A DNA stretch of 64,000 bases from Bacteroides thetaiotaomicron VPI-5482 (GTDB taxonomy: Bacteria; Bacteroidota; Bacteroidia; Bacteroidales; Bacteroidaceae). Shown one piece after another: positions 1 through 7,975 of the stretch. A model generated the notes under the pieces. The model searched no databases, was not told the DNA's origin, and was given only the letters and a program-made list of their open reading frames with translations. Where the stretch lies: positions 124,001 to 188,000 of the forward strand of contig NC_004663.1 in the NCBI RefSeq assembly GCF_000011065.1, in the 5' to 3' direction. How positions within the stretch are numbered: the stretch's first letter is position 1; every line of letters begins with the position of its first letter. The translations under genes were made by a program, and so were the position numbers.

Positions 1-243
1 CGTGAAAAATTTGAAGGAGATAGTATTTTCTTTAAGGTGGTTGCTCCTGACTTGATGCTGATGGATTACCAGTATTTCTGGGCGGCTACAGAGTCTGAAG
101 CTGTGGAGAAAGGACTGACTAAAGAATATTATAAGCGTGTTAAGAAAGAAATTTCAGAAACCAATGAAGCAATTAAAAAAGGTGTAATGAAAGGTGCGGA
201 TGTAAAACGTATACCGGATTTCCAAGAAGGACAAAAGAAATAA
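1..243 (+). CDS. C-terminal part of an unrecognised protein
   Basis: The reading frame is open from the first base of the window to a TAA at 241-243, so this is the last 80 codons of a gene that starts upstream. The visible part is hydrophilic and rich in Lys and Glu, with an aromatic stretch near its beginning (DYQYFW). I see no motif that identifies a family. An intrinsic terminator follows at 283-324, and the next gene (uxuA) converges on it, so this gene ends its own transcription unit. The GTG at 37 is an internal codon, not a start. Confidence 0.8.
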   Translation, partial: REKFEGDSIFFKVVAPDLMLMDYQYFWAATESEAVEKGLTKEYYKRVKKEISETNEAIKKGVMKGADVKRIPDFQEGQKK

Positions 244-282
244 ATCGTTTCAAAGAGAAATTGATTATTGCTATGATAGATA

Positions 283-324
283 AAAAGAAGGGAGATGTTA
301 AATATGACTTCTCCCTTCTTTTTT
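283..324 (+). terminator. Rho-independent terminator of the first gene
   Basis: A 13-bp perfect stem (AAAAGAAGGGAGA at 283-295 with its complement at 310-322) is closed by a short loop and runs into a T-rich tail. The A-rich 5' arm also gives a T tract on the minus strand, so it can serve the converging uxuA gene as well. Confidence 0.85.
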
Positions 325-348
325 GCATCAATGTCTGGTGAAAGAGAA

Positions 349-1536
349 TCATAATTTCATCTGACGTTTTATTTCATCATCCACTACCGTCATCATACCC
401 TCTACTTGCGCCAGTGCCAGCATACGTCCATAAAAAGAATAGCCTGGATTATACCCCTTGTCTTCATCTCCCAGCATCATTCTCCCGTGATCAATGCGCA
501 TAGGTAATCCCGGATTTTCTTTCTCAAAGATTCGGATAAGGTCAATGATATGTCCTCTTCCTGCCAGGTGAGAACTTTCAATGAAGTTTCCACCCGGCAT
601 GGCGGCTGTGCTGCGTAGGTGTATAAAGTGCGTACGTTTAGCAAACTTCTTTGCCAATTCGCGGGTATCATTGTGTTCGCCGGCACTCAAGGAACCTGCA
701 CAGAATGTCAGTCCGTTGTGCGGATTGTCTACTGCATTCAGGAACCAGGCTATATCTTCTTCATTGGTGACGATACGAGGAAGACCAAGAACCTGGAATG
801 GAGGATCGTCGGGATGCACGCACATATTCACTCCGTATTCTTCGCAAACCGGCATAATGGCAGAAAGAAAGTGACACATATTTTCTCGCAGGATGTCACG
901 GTTAATATCTTTGTACAAAGTTAACAACCGTTTGAAAAGGACGACCGGTTCTTTGTCTCCTTCTTTGATGTTCCCATTGACAAATCCTTGTGTCTTAACG
1001 ATAATGGTATCAATCAGATCATCCTTCTCTTTTTCGGTGATCACTTGATCCAGTTCGGAAACTTTATGAAGTTCTTCTTCCGTATAATCCTTTTCAGCCC
1101 CTTCCCGTTCCAGTATCTTCATGTCGAAATAGGCGAAACGGATACGGTCATAATACAATGAGCTAGTACCGTCGGGGCAGAGGTACTGCAAGTCTGTACG
1201 TATCCAGTCGATGACTGGCATAAAGTTATAGCAAACAGTTTTTATTCCACATTTACCTAGATTGGTAAGGCTTACTTTGTAGTTCTCTATCAACTGTTCA
1301 CGTTCTGTCCCACCATATTTGATCGCTTCGCATACGGGCAAACTTTCTACTACAGACCAGCGCAGTCCGTATGATTCTATATAGGATTTCAGAGCATTAA
1401 TCGCTTCTATTGTCCATATTTCTCCGTTCGGTATGTCGTGCAAAGCTGTAACAATCCCTTCCACACCTATTTGCCGGAGCATTGGCAAGGTAATCTTGTC
1501 TTTCTTGCCAAACCATCTCCATGTTTTTTCCATCAT
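349..1536 (-). CDS. uxuA: Mannonate dehydratase UxuA
   Basis: This 395-aa protein matches the UxuA family (EC 4.2.1.8), which dehydrates D-mannonate to 2-keto-3-deoxy-D-gluconate in cytoplasmic hexuronate catabolism. The usual N-terminal TIM-barrel start (WRWFGKKDKITL, then IRQ/GVEGIVTALH-like), the conserved CVHPDDPP segment and the HLRST and DHGR motifs are visible. Two adjacent ATGs begin the frame at 1536. It lies 12 bp downstream of the SDR gene and is surely co-transcribed with it. The pair would consume glucuronate-derived mannonate, fitting the uronate-releasing enzymes encoded further right. An IS upstream of the operon probably affects its expression. Confidence 0.95.
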   Translation of the reverse strand: MMEKTWRWFGKKDKITLPMLRQIGVEGIVTALHDIPNGEIWTIEAINALKSYIESYGLRWSVVESLPVCEAIKYGGTEREQLIENYKVSLTNLGKCGIKTVCYNFMPVIDWIRTDLQYLCPDGTSSLYYDRIRFAYFDMKILEREGAEKDYTEEELHKVSELDQVITEKEKDDLIDTIIVKTQGFVNGNIKEGDKEPVVLFKRLLTLYKDINRDILRENMCHFLSAIMPVCEEYGVNMCVHPDDPPFQVLGLPRIVTNEEDIAWFLNAVDNPHNGLTFCAGSLSAGEHNDTRELAKKFAKRTHFIHLRSTAAMPGGNFIESSHLAGRGHIIDLIRIFEKENPGLPMRIDHGRMMLGDEDKGYNPGYSFYGRMLALAQVEGMMTVVDDEIKRQMKL

Positions 1537-1548
1537 AGTTTCTTCTCT

Positions 1549-2364
1549 TTATACGCCGCTGAATGCACTGAATCCACCGTCGATAGGCAACATTGCACCG
1601 GTTACAAAACTGGCAGCTTCGCTACACAAAAATTGTACGGCACCGTTCAATTCTTTAATATCACCAAAACGGTTCATCGGTGTCTTGGCTAAAACCTTTT
1701 TGCTTCTGTCAGTCAGCGAGCCATCCGGATTGATAAGTACGCGACGGTTCTGATCGCCGATAAAGAAACCGGGAGCAATGGCATTTACACGGATGCCGTC
1801 ACCATATTTCAGAGCCATCTCACTGGCAAGCCATTGTGTAAAGTTAGCTACAGCTGTTTTTGCAGCCGAATACCCCGGCACACGGGTGATGGCACTATAA
1901 GCAGCCATAGAAGACACATTGATAATGCAACCTTTTTTCTGCTCTGCCATCACTTTACCAAAGATCATAGACGGATAGACTGTACCGTTCATATTCAGAC
2001 TGGTCACTTTCTCCCAACAGGAAATGTCCATATCATAGAAGTTCTGATCCGATTCAAGAGTGGCTCCCGGCATGTTGCCTCCGGCAATATTCAACAGAAT
2101 ATCAATCTGTCCCCATTGGGCAACAATCTCTTCCGCTACTTTTTCCAGACTGGCGATGTCCAGCACGTCTCCAATAATACCGATAACATCCTGACCATAT
2201 TGTTTAAGTTCTGCTACACGGTTGTCCAGTTGTTCCTGACGGATGTCGATAGCTACAACTTTTGCTCCCTGCTGTACAAAGTGCTGGGCGATATTTCCTC
2301 CCAACACACCACCTGCTCCGGTAATTACAGCTACCTTACCGGCAATACTAAATAATTCGTTCAT
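1549..2364 (-). CDS. SDR oxidoreductase, probable D-mannonate oxidoreductase (fructuronate reductase)
   Basis: A 271-aa short-chain dehydrogenase/reductase. It has the N-terminal Rossmann glycine motif (TGAGGVLGG, about residues 15-23), the NIAGG motif, the catalytic Ser and YSAAK tetrad and a C-terminal GAMLPIDGGF signature. SDRs next to uxuA in Bacteroides and other bacteria interconvert D-fructuronate and D-mannonate (EC 1.1.1.57), replacing the unrelated UxuB polyol dehydrogenase; that role is inferred from the neighbour. The ATG at 2364 is only 17 bp from the 9-bp target duplication of an IS4-family element, so the native promoter has been moved about 1.3 kb away. Confidence 0.88.
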   Translation of the reverse strand: MNELFSIAGKVAVITGAGGVLGGNIAQHFVQQGAKVVAIDIRQEQLDNRVAELKQYGQDVIGIIGDVLDIASLEKVAEEIVAQWGQIDILLNIAGGNMPGATLESDQNFYDMDISCWEKVTSLNMNGTVYPSMIFGKVMAEQKKGCIINVSSMAAYSAITRVPGYSAAKTAVANFTQWLASEMALKYGDGIRVNAIAPGFFIGDQNRRVLINPDGSLTDRSKKVLAKTPMNRFGDIKELNGAVQFLCSEAASFVTGAMLPIDGGFSAFSGV

Positions 2365-2381
2365 GGTTTTATTTATTATTT

Positions 2382-2390
2382 ATATGAATT
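2382..2390. repeat. Left target-site duplication of the IS4-family element
   Basis: ATATGAATT directly abuts the left inverted repeat and is repeated exactly at 3708-3716 beyond the right inverted repeat. Nine base pairs is within the range known for IS4-family insertion. Confidence 0.9.
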
Positions 2391-2483
2391 CATTGCTGTC
2401 CCATTAAAATCTAAAAGAGTTCTTTGAAATATTTGAAATTTAGTTAGTTACAGCGATTTTCCGAGCGAACGGACTTGAATTTG

Positions 2484-2491
2484 TAGCTTTG
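2484..2491 (+). promoter_or_regulatory. Probable -7 box of the transposase promoter
   Basis: TAGCTTTG matches the Bacteroides -7 consensus TAnnTTTG and lies 22 bp before the transposase ATG at 2514. No good -33 TTTG is seen at the usual distance. Confidence 0.45.
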
Positions 2492-2513
2492 CATCAGATT
2501 AATCCGATGGCAT

Positions 2514-3678
2514 ATGTTCCAAGACAAATACGTTTTCGCTCAATTGGCTTCATTTCTGAATCGAAGTAAGTTTAACCGCATAGTCACCAAGTATGATGGT
2601 GATAAATATGTGAAGCACTTCACCTGCTGGAATCAACTACTTGCTTTGATGTTTGGTCAACTTTCTAATCGTGAAAGTCTGCGAGATTTGATAGTTGCTC
2701 TTGAAGCTCATCATTCCAAATGTTATCATTTAGGAATGGGTAAAAATGTATCAAAGTCATCGCTGGCAAGAGCAAATCAAGATAGAGACTATCACATCTT
2801 TGAAGAATATGCTTACTACCTGGTTAGCGAAGCACGACAAAAGTGTGCTAATCATATTTTCAAACTTGGCGGTAACGTTTATGCTTTCGATTCGACAACT
2901 ATTGACCTGTGCCTTTCAGTCTTTTGGTGGGCAAAATTCCGCAAAAAGAAAGGTGGTATCAAAGTGCATACATTATATGATGTGGAAACACAGATTCCTG
3001 CATTCTTTCATATCACGGAAGCATCCGTACACGATTACTAAAGTTATGATTGAAATTCCTTATGAACCAAGCTCTTATTACATCTTTGACCGCGGTTATA
3101 ACAACTTCAAAATGCTGTATAAAATTCATCAAATTGAAGCCTACTTTGTTGTCAGAGCAAAAAAGAATCTTCAATACAAATCCATCCAATGGAAACGTAG
3201 ACTGCCTAAGAATGTGCTTTCAGACGCAAGTGTACTTCTGACAGGATTCTATCCTAAACAATATTACCCAAAGCCACTTAGACTGGTTAAATATTGGGAT
3301 GAAGAACAAGAACGAGAATTTACATTCATAACCAATGCGATGCATATATCTGCGCTTCAAGTTGCTGAACTTTATAAAAATCGCTGGCAGGTAGAGCTGT
3401 TTTTCAAATGGCTCAAGCAGCACCTTAAAATCAAAAGATTTTGGGGAACTACAGAGAATGCTGTTCGAATACAGATATATGCTGCTATATGCGCTTACTG
3501 TTTGGTGGCAATCATTCAACACGATATGCAACTGGACAGAAGTACATATGAAGTGTTACAAATACTGAGCATCTCATTGACTGATAAGACTCATCTGAGA
3601 GACCTCTTTGATAAAACTAAATTTCAAAATGACAAAGAACGATTCGGACCAAATGGGCCAAGTTTATTTAATTTTTAA
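2514..3678 (+). pseudogene. IS4-family transposase, frameshifted
   Basis: The first part (2514-3041, 175 aa) carries the N-terminal DUF4372-like region and the first catalytic Asp (VYAFDSTT). The rest, from about 3029 to 3678 in the next frame, carries the second Asp (YYIFDRGYNNF) and the YREK-like segment with the catalytic Glu (YKNRWQVELFFKWLKQHLKIK). The frames join if one T is removed from the TT near 3034-3035: ASVHD then runs into TKVMIEIPYEP. All DDE residues are present, so the single added base is the only visible defect. It could be true decay or a sequencing error. IS4 transposases are not known for programmed frameshifting, so I do not read it as such. Confidence 0.9.
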
Positions 3679-3707
3679 TTCGTCCCAATTTTAATGGGAC
3701 ACTAATG

Positions 3708-3716
3708 ATATGAATT
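3708..3716. repeat. Right target-site duplication of the IS4-family element
   Basis: ATATGAATT immediately follows the right inverted repeat and is identical to 2382-2390. Confidence 0.9.
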
Positions 3717-3720
3717 GATG

Positions 3721-3728
3721 CAAAAGTA
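3721..3728 (-). promoter_or_regulatory. Stranded -7 box of the uxu operon
   Basis: Read on the minus strand this is TACTTTTG, a full match to TAnnTTTG. If the IS and one target copy are removed, it lies 27-38 bp before the start codon of the SDR gene at 2364, exactly where a promoter is expected. No convincing -33 TTTG is present. In the current sequence the IS separates this box from the operon. Confidence 0.55.
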
Positions 3729-3755
3729 GCTGCTTTTTGAATGTGATGTTGTGCT

Positions 3756-3784
3756 TATTTTTGCAAGATGTTTGTTTATATTTG
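3756..3784 (+). promoter_or_regulatory. Candidate promoter boxes for the GH97 gene
   Basis: Two plus-strand matches to TAnnTTTG lie here: TATTTTTG at 3756-3763 and TATATTTG at 3777-3784. The second is about 120 bp before the start codon. Spacing to -33-like T-rich sequence is not ideal for either. Confidence 0.4.
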
Positions 3785-3902
3785 CAGAAATGTATGAAAG
3801 AAAAGAGACTTTTATAAAAAGAATTGAGAAGTAGTGTTTCTTTGGGAGACAGATTGAGTATAATAATTAATTCGTTCGTATATATTGGAAAAACGGATAA
3901 AC

Positions 3903-5852
3903 ATGAATTTAAATAGAATGAAGAAAAGTATCTTGCTTTTACTGTTGGTAATACCGACACTGACAAAGGCACAGAATGTGATGACAGAAACCCGCCGGGA
4001 ACTGACTTCCCCAGACGGAGCGTATCGGTTCACCTTTTACCAGCGTTCGTTCGGAGAGGATAATGCACGGATGTATTATACGCTGATATATAAGAATCGT
4101 CCTGTAGTGGAGGAGGGTGAACTCGGTGTACAGATAGAGAATCAATTGTTTGAATCGGCATTGGGAGTACCGAACGATACTTGCCATTTTTGGTGCGAGA
4201 ATCTGAAATTAACGGATACTGATCATCGGAAAAACGATGCAACATGGAAACCTGTATATGGAGAACGTGCCGAAGTTCGGGACTGTTATAATGAAATGAC
4301 TTTAAAGTTTCGTAAAGGTGAGGGACAAGGGATGACTGAAGGCGGTTACGACAAACGTAAAAACTACTTTATGAATATTATCGTCCGTGCCTATAACGAA
4401 GGAGTGGCATTCCGTTATCATTTTCCGGAAACGACCAATGGGCTATTTTTACATATTACAGGTGAACGGACAAGTTTCACAATGCCTGAAGGTACAATGG
4501 CTTACTATGAACGTTGGGCACAAGGTCCTTATGAGCTTCGTCCCCTGTCAGGGTGGGGAAAAGAGGAAAGTGAACGCCCTTTGACTATGAAACTGCCAGA
4601 TGGATTGACTGTTGCATTACTGGAAGCGGAGATGGTGGATTATGCTCGTGGAAAATTCCGTTTGTCTGCAGAGAAGCCTTCAACACTGGAAACTAGCTTG
4701 TATAGCAGCGTTGACATTATTTCTCCCTACAGTACCCCTTGGCGTGTCATTATGGCTGCCGAACGTCCGGTCGATTTGATCAATCATAATGATTTGGCTT
4801 TGAATTTAAATACTCCTTGTCGGATATCAGATATTTCTTGGATTAAGCCTGGGAAAGTATTCCGTTCTGGAGACTTAAAACAGGAGAAAGTAAAAGCAGC
4901 CATTGATTTTGCAGCGGAACGTGGCATTCAATATGTACATATGGATGCAGGATGGTATGGCCCGGAAATGAAAATGAGTTCGGATGCTACTACGGTTTCT
5001 CCGGATAAAGATCTTGATATTTCTGCTTTATGTAAATATGCAGAATCTAGAGGCATTGGATTAATGGTCTATGTCAATCAACGTGCTTTGGTTCAACAGC
5101 TAGATTCTTTATTGCCATTGTATAAAAAATGGGGATTGAAAGGAATTAAATTCGGTTTTGTACAGATAGGTAATCAGCATTGGAGTACGTGGTTACATGA
5201 TGCAGTCCGTAAATGTGCGGAATATGAAATGATGGTGGATATTCATGATGAATATCGTCCAACCGGTTTCAGTCGTACCTATCCCAATTTGATGACGCAA
5301 GAAGGTATCCGTGGAAATGAAGAGATGCCGGATGCGACACACAATACCATTCTCCCTTATACTCGTTTTCTGGCAGGCGCAGGAGATTATACACTCTGTT
5401 ATTTTAATAGTCGCGTGAAAAACACCAAAGCACATCAATTGGCAATGGCAGCCGTATATTACAGTCCTTTGCAATTTATGTTTTGGTATGATAATCCTGC
5501 TATGTATAAAGGTGAGGAGGAACTGGAGTTCTGGAAAGCCATCCCGACTGTTTGGGATGAAAGTCGTGCATTAGATGGAGAAATAGGTGAATATATTGTG
5601 CAGGCTCGTCGTTCCGGAAAAGAATGGTTTGTGGGAGCAATGACAAATACAGAAGCGCGTACCATTACGTTAACCACGGATTTTTTGAAACCGGGAACGA
5701 AGTATATAGTCAACTTGTATGAAGATGACGACAAGTTGAATACACGTACAAAGGTTCGTACTACTCATAAGAAGATAAAAGCCGGAGATAAGCTAACTTT
5801 GAAGTTAAAGTCCTCCGGTGGTGCTGCACTGCATTTTACTCTTGCTGAGTAG
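3903..5852 (+). CDS. GH97 family glycoside hydrolase (alpha-glucosidase/alpha-galactosidase type)
   Basis: About 649 aa with an N-terminal signal peptide (MKKSILLLLLVIPTLTKAQ). It has the three-part GH97 layout: an N-terminal beta-sandwich, a catalytic barrel from about residue 290 (YVHMDAGWYGPEMK) to 560, and a C-terminal beta domain. The strand that carries the nucleophile Asp in retaining GH97 enzymes reads GIKFGF here. HDE and QEGIRGNEE supply the acidic residues expected for the SusB-like inverting subgroup, so inverting alpha-glucosidase action is the better guess. Retaining alpha-galactosidase cannot be excluded. A TTG exists at 3885, but the ATG at 3903 is preferred. Its 3' end overlaps the convergent murQ by 17 bp. 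It is probably a periplasmic member of the PUL to its right. Confidence 0.9.
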   Translation: MNLNRMKKSILLLLLVIPTLTKAQNVMTETRRELTSPDGAYRFTFYQRSFGEDNARMYYTLIYKNRPVVEEGELGVQIENQLFESALGVPNDTCHFWCENLKLTDTDHRKNDATWKPVYGERAEVRDCYNEMTLKFRKGEGQGMTEGGYDKRKNYFMNIIVRAYNEGVAFRYHFPETTNGLFLHITGERTSFTMPEGTMAYYERWAQGPYELRPLSGWGKEESERPLTMKLPDGLTVALLEAEMVDYARGKFRLSAEKPSTLETSLYSSVDIISPYSTPWRVIMAAERPVDLINHNDLALNLNTPCRISDISWIKPGKVFRSGDLKQEKVKAAIDFAAERGIQYVHMDAGWYGPEMKMSSDATTVSPDKDLDISALCKYAESRGIGLMVYVNQRALVQQLDSLLPLYKKWGLKGIKFGFVQIGNQHWSTWLHDAVRKCAEYEMMVDIHDEYRPTGFSRTYPNLMTQEGIRGNEEMPDATHNTILPYTRFLAGAGDYTLCYFNSRVKNTKAHQLAMAAVYYSPLQFMFWYDNPAMYKGEEELEFWKAIPTVWDESRALDGEIGEYIVQARRSGKEWFVGAMTNTEARTITLTTDFLKPGTKYIVNLYEDDDKLNTRTKVRTTHKKIKAGDKLTLKLKSSGGAALHFTLAE

Positions 5853-6669
5853 AGTTGTGTCTGCGATAGGCCTCTATCGCAGACTTAACCGAACCGTGTA
5901 GCAACAGAAGTGCCTCAGCCTTTTCGTAGTCCAGATGGAGTTCTTCAATGATCATGCGCGTTCCCCGATCAATGAGTTTTTGGTTACTCAATTGCATATT
6001 GACCATTTTATTTCCTTGCACGCGTCCCAGTTCAATCATGATAGTAGTGCTGATCATATTCAGAATCATCTTTTGAGCAGTACCCGATTTCATCCGAGAA
6101 CTTCCTGTCACATACTCCGGACCGACAATCACTTCTATCGGTACATCAGCTTCGGTAGCCATCGGCGAATTTGGATTACTGGTAATGCAGCCGGTCAGTA
6201 TTCCGTGTTCCCGTGCTGTGCGCATGGCTCCGATCACATAAGGAGTGGTGCCGGATGCTGCAATTCCGATGACTGTATCTTCACTATTGATATGATGCTG
6301 CAATAACTCTTCCCATCCGCGGGACATATCATCTTCCGCATTCTCGACGGGATTGCGCAAGGCGGTATCTCCTCCGGCGATTAGTCCGATAACTACGGTG
6401 GGAGGCATACCGAAAGTCGGAGGTATTTCGGAAGCGTCGAGTACACCTAAACGTCCGCTTGTTCCGGCCCCCATATAGAATATTCTCCCACCTTTTTTTA
6501 CTCGGGGAATAATTAATGTGACCAGTTTCTCTATTTGTGGGATTGCTTTCTGCACGGCATCCGCTACTTTATGGTCTTCAGTATTGATATCTTCCAGAAT
6601 CTCTTTTACCGACTTCTTGTCGAGGTCATCATAGAGCGATGGTTGCTCTGTTATCTTGATAAATTCCAT
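5836..6669 (-). CDS. murQ: N-acetylmuramic acid 6-phosphate etherase MurQ
   Basis: A 277-aa SIS-fold protein of normal length for MurQ (EC 4.2.1.126), which cleaves the D-lactyl ether of MurNAc-6-phosphate to give GlcNAc-6-phosphate during cell-wall recycling. The signature segments are present: MGAGTSGRLGVLDASE (about residues 66-81), GIAASGTTPYV and GPEYVTGSSRMKSGTAQK. It starts 10 bp after the DUF3037 gene and seems to be the last gene of a three-gene minus-strand operon (HipA-like kinase, DUF3037, murQ). The grouping with a kinase gene is curious, because MurQ's substrate is normally made by a sugar kinase or a PTS. The 3' end overlaps the GH97 gene from the opposite strand. Confidence 0.96.
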   Translation of the reverse strand: MEFIKITEQPSLYDDLDKKSVKEILEDINTEDHKVADAVQKAIPQIEKLVTLIIPRVKKGGRIFYMGAGTSGRLGVLDASEIPPTFGMPPTVVIGLIAGGDTALRNPVENAEDDMSRGWEELLQHHINSEDTVIGIAASGTTPYVIGAMRTAREHGILTGCITSNPNSPMATEADVPIEVIVGPEYVTGSSRMKSGTAQKMILNMISTTIMIELGRVQGNKMVNMQLSNQKLIDRGTRMIIEELHLDYEKAEALLLLHGSVKSAIEAYRRHNSTQQE

Positions 6670-6679
6670 GATTGATCAT

Positions 6680-7075
6680 TTAAAGCACTAATTCTTTGAA
6701 CAAACGCTCCAAGGTAGCATCCAAATCCTCGGAAAATCCGGGATGCGGGCGGGATACTTGTATACATGAGCTTTTTACAGCGGTCAGCCACCGGAAACGA
6801 TCGGGGACATCCATGCTTGCTATCATTCCCCCTTCCTTACTACCCGAACAAATCCTGTCGAAGACATGCAGTCCTTCTTTCAGACAATTCATATCCAGTT
6901 CGGAAGAAAACAGTTTCAGTTTATTCTCATCTATCGTATAAAGTGATTTGAGGTATTTGCATCGTTTGGAGAACAGTACAATACCTACATTGATAAATTC
7001 TTCACGTTCTACTTTGGGAACGAAACGAATGGTTGCGTATTCATATAAGTGCCTTTCTTGCATGTTGCGCTTCAT
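6680..7075 (-). CDS. DUF3037 domain protein, partner of the HipA-like kinase
   Basis: A 131-aa protein with the start typical of DUF3037 (YEYATIRFVPKVEREEFINVGIVLFS, shortened here). The function of the family is unknown. The start may be the ATG at 7075 or at 7063. Either way the gene overlaps the end of the upstream kinase gene by 23-35 bp, which suggests translational coupling. DUF3037 genes commonly sit directly beside a HipA-like kinase gene, so the two products probably act together. Confidence 0.85.
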   Translation of the reverse strand: MKRNMQERHLYEYATIRFVPKVEREEFINVGIVLFSKRCKYLKSLYTIDENKLKLFSSELDMNCLKEGLHVFDRICSGSKEGGMIASMDVPDRFRWLTAVKSSCIQVSRPHPGFSEDLDATLERLFKELVL

Positions 7076-7823
7076 TTACAAATAGTTCGGAATGCTTGAT
7101 CCTTTCCTCTAAAAATTGAATATAAATATCTCTCAGGTCTTGTGGAGTTTCCTGTCCTTCCGTCCAGTTCAACCAGTCGTCGGGGACGGTATTGACTATT
7201 TCCCATATCTTATCGGAGGTTAGTAACTGTCTGAATGCCATATCTGTTTCTTTCAGTTGGTCGGCAAATGGCAATAAAACATGATCTTTTATCTGCACGA
7301 ATGGGGTGAGTGCCTGTTTCTGCCAGTTGGTCCAGCTATGTTGGAAGTAAAGGGAAGCTCCATGATCGATCAGCCATAATTCTTTATGCCACATCAGCAT
7401 ATTGGTATTCTTGATGGTACGGTCCACATTTGTCAGAAAAGCATCCATCCACACAATCTGTGAGGCGGTTTTACCATCCACTTGATGTACGACAGGATCG
7501 AAGGTCAACGCTCCGGACAAGAAATGCAAACCGATATTCAATCCACGGCTCCATTGCAGTAAATCCTGTATCTCTTCATCTGCTTCCGTTCGGCCGAAAG
7601 CTTCATCTAAATTCAGGAAGATGATCTCCGGTACTCTGAAGCCCAGAGTACGGGCTATTTCTCCTCCGATCAATTCAGCGATAAGGGCTTTGGTTCCGTG
7701 GCCTGCTCCTCTGAATTTTACGACATATTTGAACTCATCGTCAGCTTCAGCCAAAGCCGGCAATGATCCGCCTTCCCGCAGGGGAAGAATATATCTAGTT
7801 ACGTTTGCTGTACGTAAATCCAT
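7041..7823 (-). CDS. HipA-family kinase-like protein
   Basis: A 260-aa protein resembling the kinase core of HipA without the N-terminal subdomain of HipA toxins. The ATP-binding part includes YVVKFRG (the conserved Lys) and GHGTKALIAE. The catalytic loop reads WMDAFLTNVDRTIKNTN, with the NxDR and NTN residues. DHGAS stands where the metal-binding Asp is expected. The target is unknown. The gene is preceded by a good ribosome-binding site (AGGAG, 7 bp from the ATG) and a TATCTTTA box at 7847-7854, close to the Bacteroides -7 consensus. No HipB-like DNA-binding antitoxin is nearby, so a classic HipBA toxin system is unlikely; the partner is the overlapping DUF3037 gene. Confidence 0.85.
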   Translation of the reverse strand: MDLRTANVTRYILPLREGGSLPALAEADDEFKYVVKFRGAGHGTKALIAELIGGEIARTLGFRVPEIIFLNLDEAFGRTEADEEIQDLLQWSRGLNIGLHFLSGALTFDPVVHQVDGKTASQIVWMDAFLTNVDRTIKNTNMLMWHKELWLIDHGASLYFQHSWTNWQKQALTPFVQIKDHVLLPFADQLKETDMAFRQLLTSDKIWEIVNTVPDDWLNWTEGQETPQDLRDIYIQFLEERIKHSELFVNEAQHARKALI

Positions 7824-7975
7824 ATCACTCCTTTCTTAATTGAGAATAAAGATACGACGTTTTTGTGAAATTGTCGATGAAAGAGTTCCTATAATAATAG
7901 TTTTTTTATATTTTTCGGTTGAGTATACTTTGGTTTCGTTACGTATTACATAAAATAACGATAAATGAATGGAAC

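Larger units (their letters stand above)
2391..3707 (+). mobile_element. IS4-family insertion sequence, about 1317 bp, complete ends
   Basis: The ends are 20-bp imperfect inverted repeats at 2391-2410 and 3688-3707. They share CATT, two mismatched bases, then TGTCCCATTAAAAT. Perfect 9-bp direct repeats flank them (2382-2390 and 3708-3716). Inside is one DDE transposase gene, split by a frameshift, so this copy probably cannot move unaided. The element sits between a minus-strand uronate operon and a plus-strand GH97 gene. The intact target duplication and near-intact gene point to a recent insertion. Confidence 0.93.

Noticed and set aside
3034..3041. Programmed -1/+1 frameshift in the transposase
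   Set aside because: There is no slippery heptamer or downstream stem at the junction, and IS4-family transposases are normally made from one frame.
2746..3678. A separate 310-aa gene overlapping the first part of the transposase
   Set aside because: Its first 90 codons are out-of-frame translation of the transposase; only the part after about 3029 is real, as the continuation of the broken gene.
7041..7823. Complete HipBA toxin-antitoxin system
   Set aside because: The kinase-like gene has no HipB-type HTH gene next to it; its overlapping partner is a DUF3037 protein.
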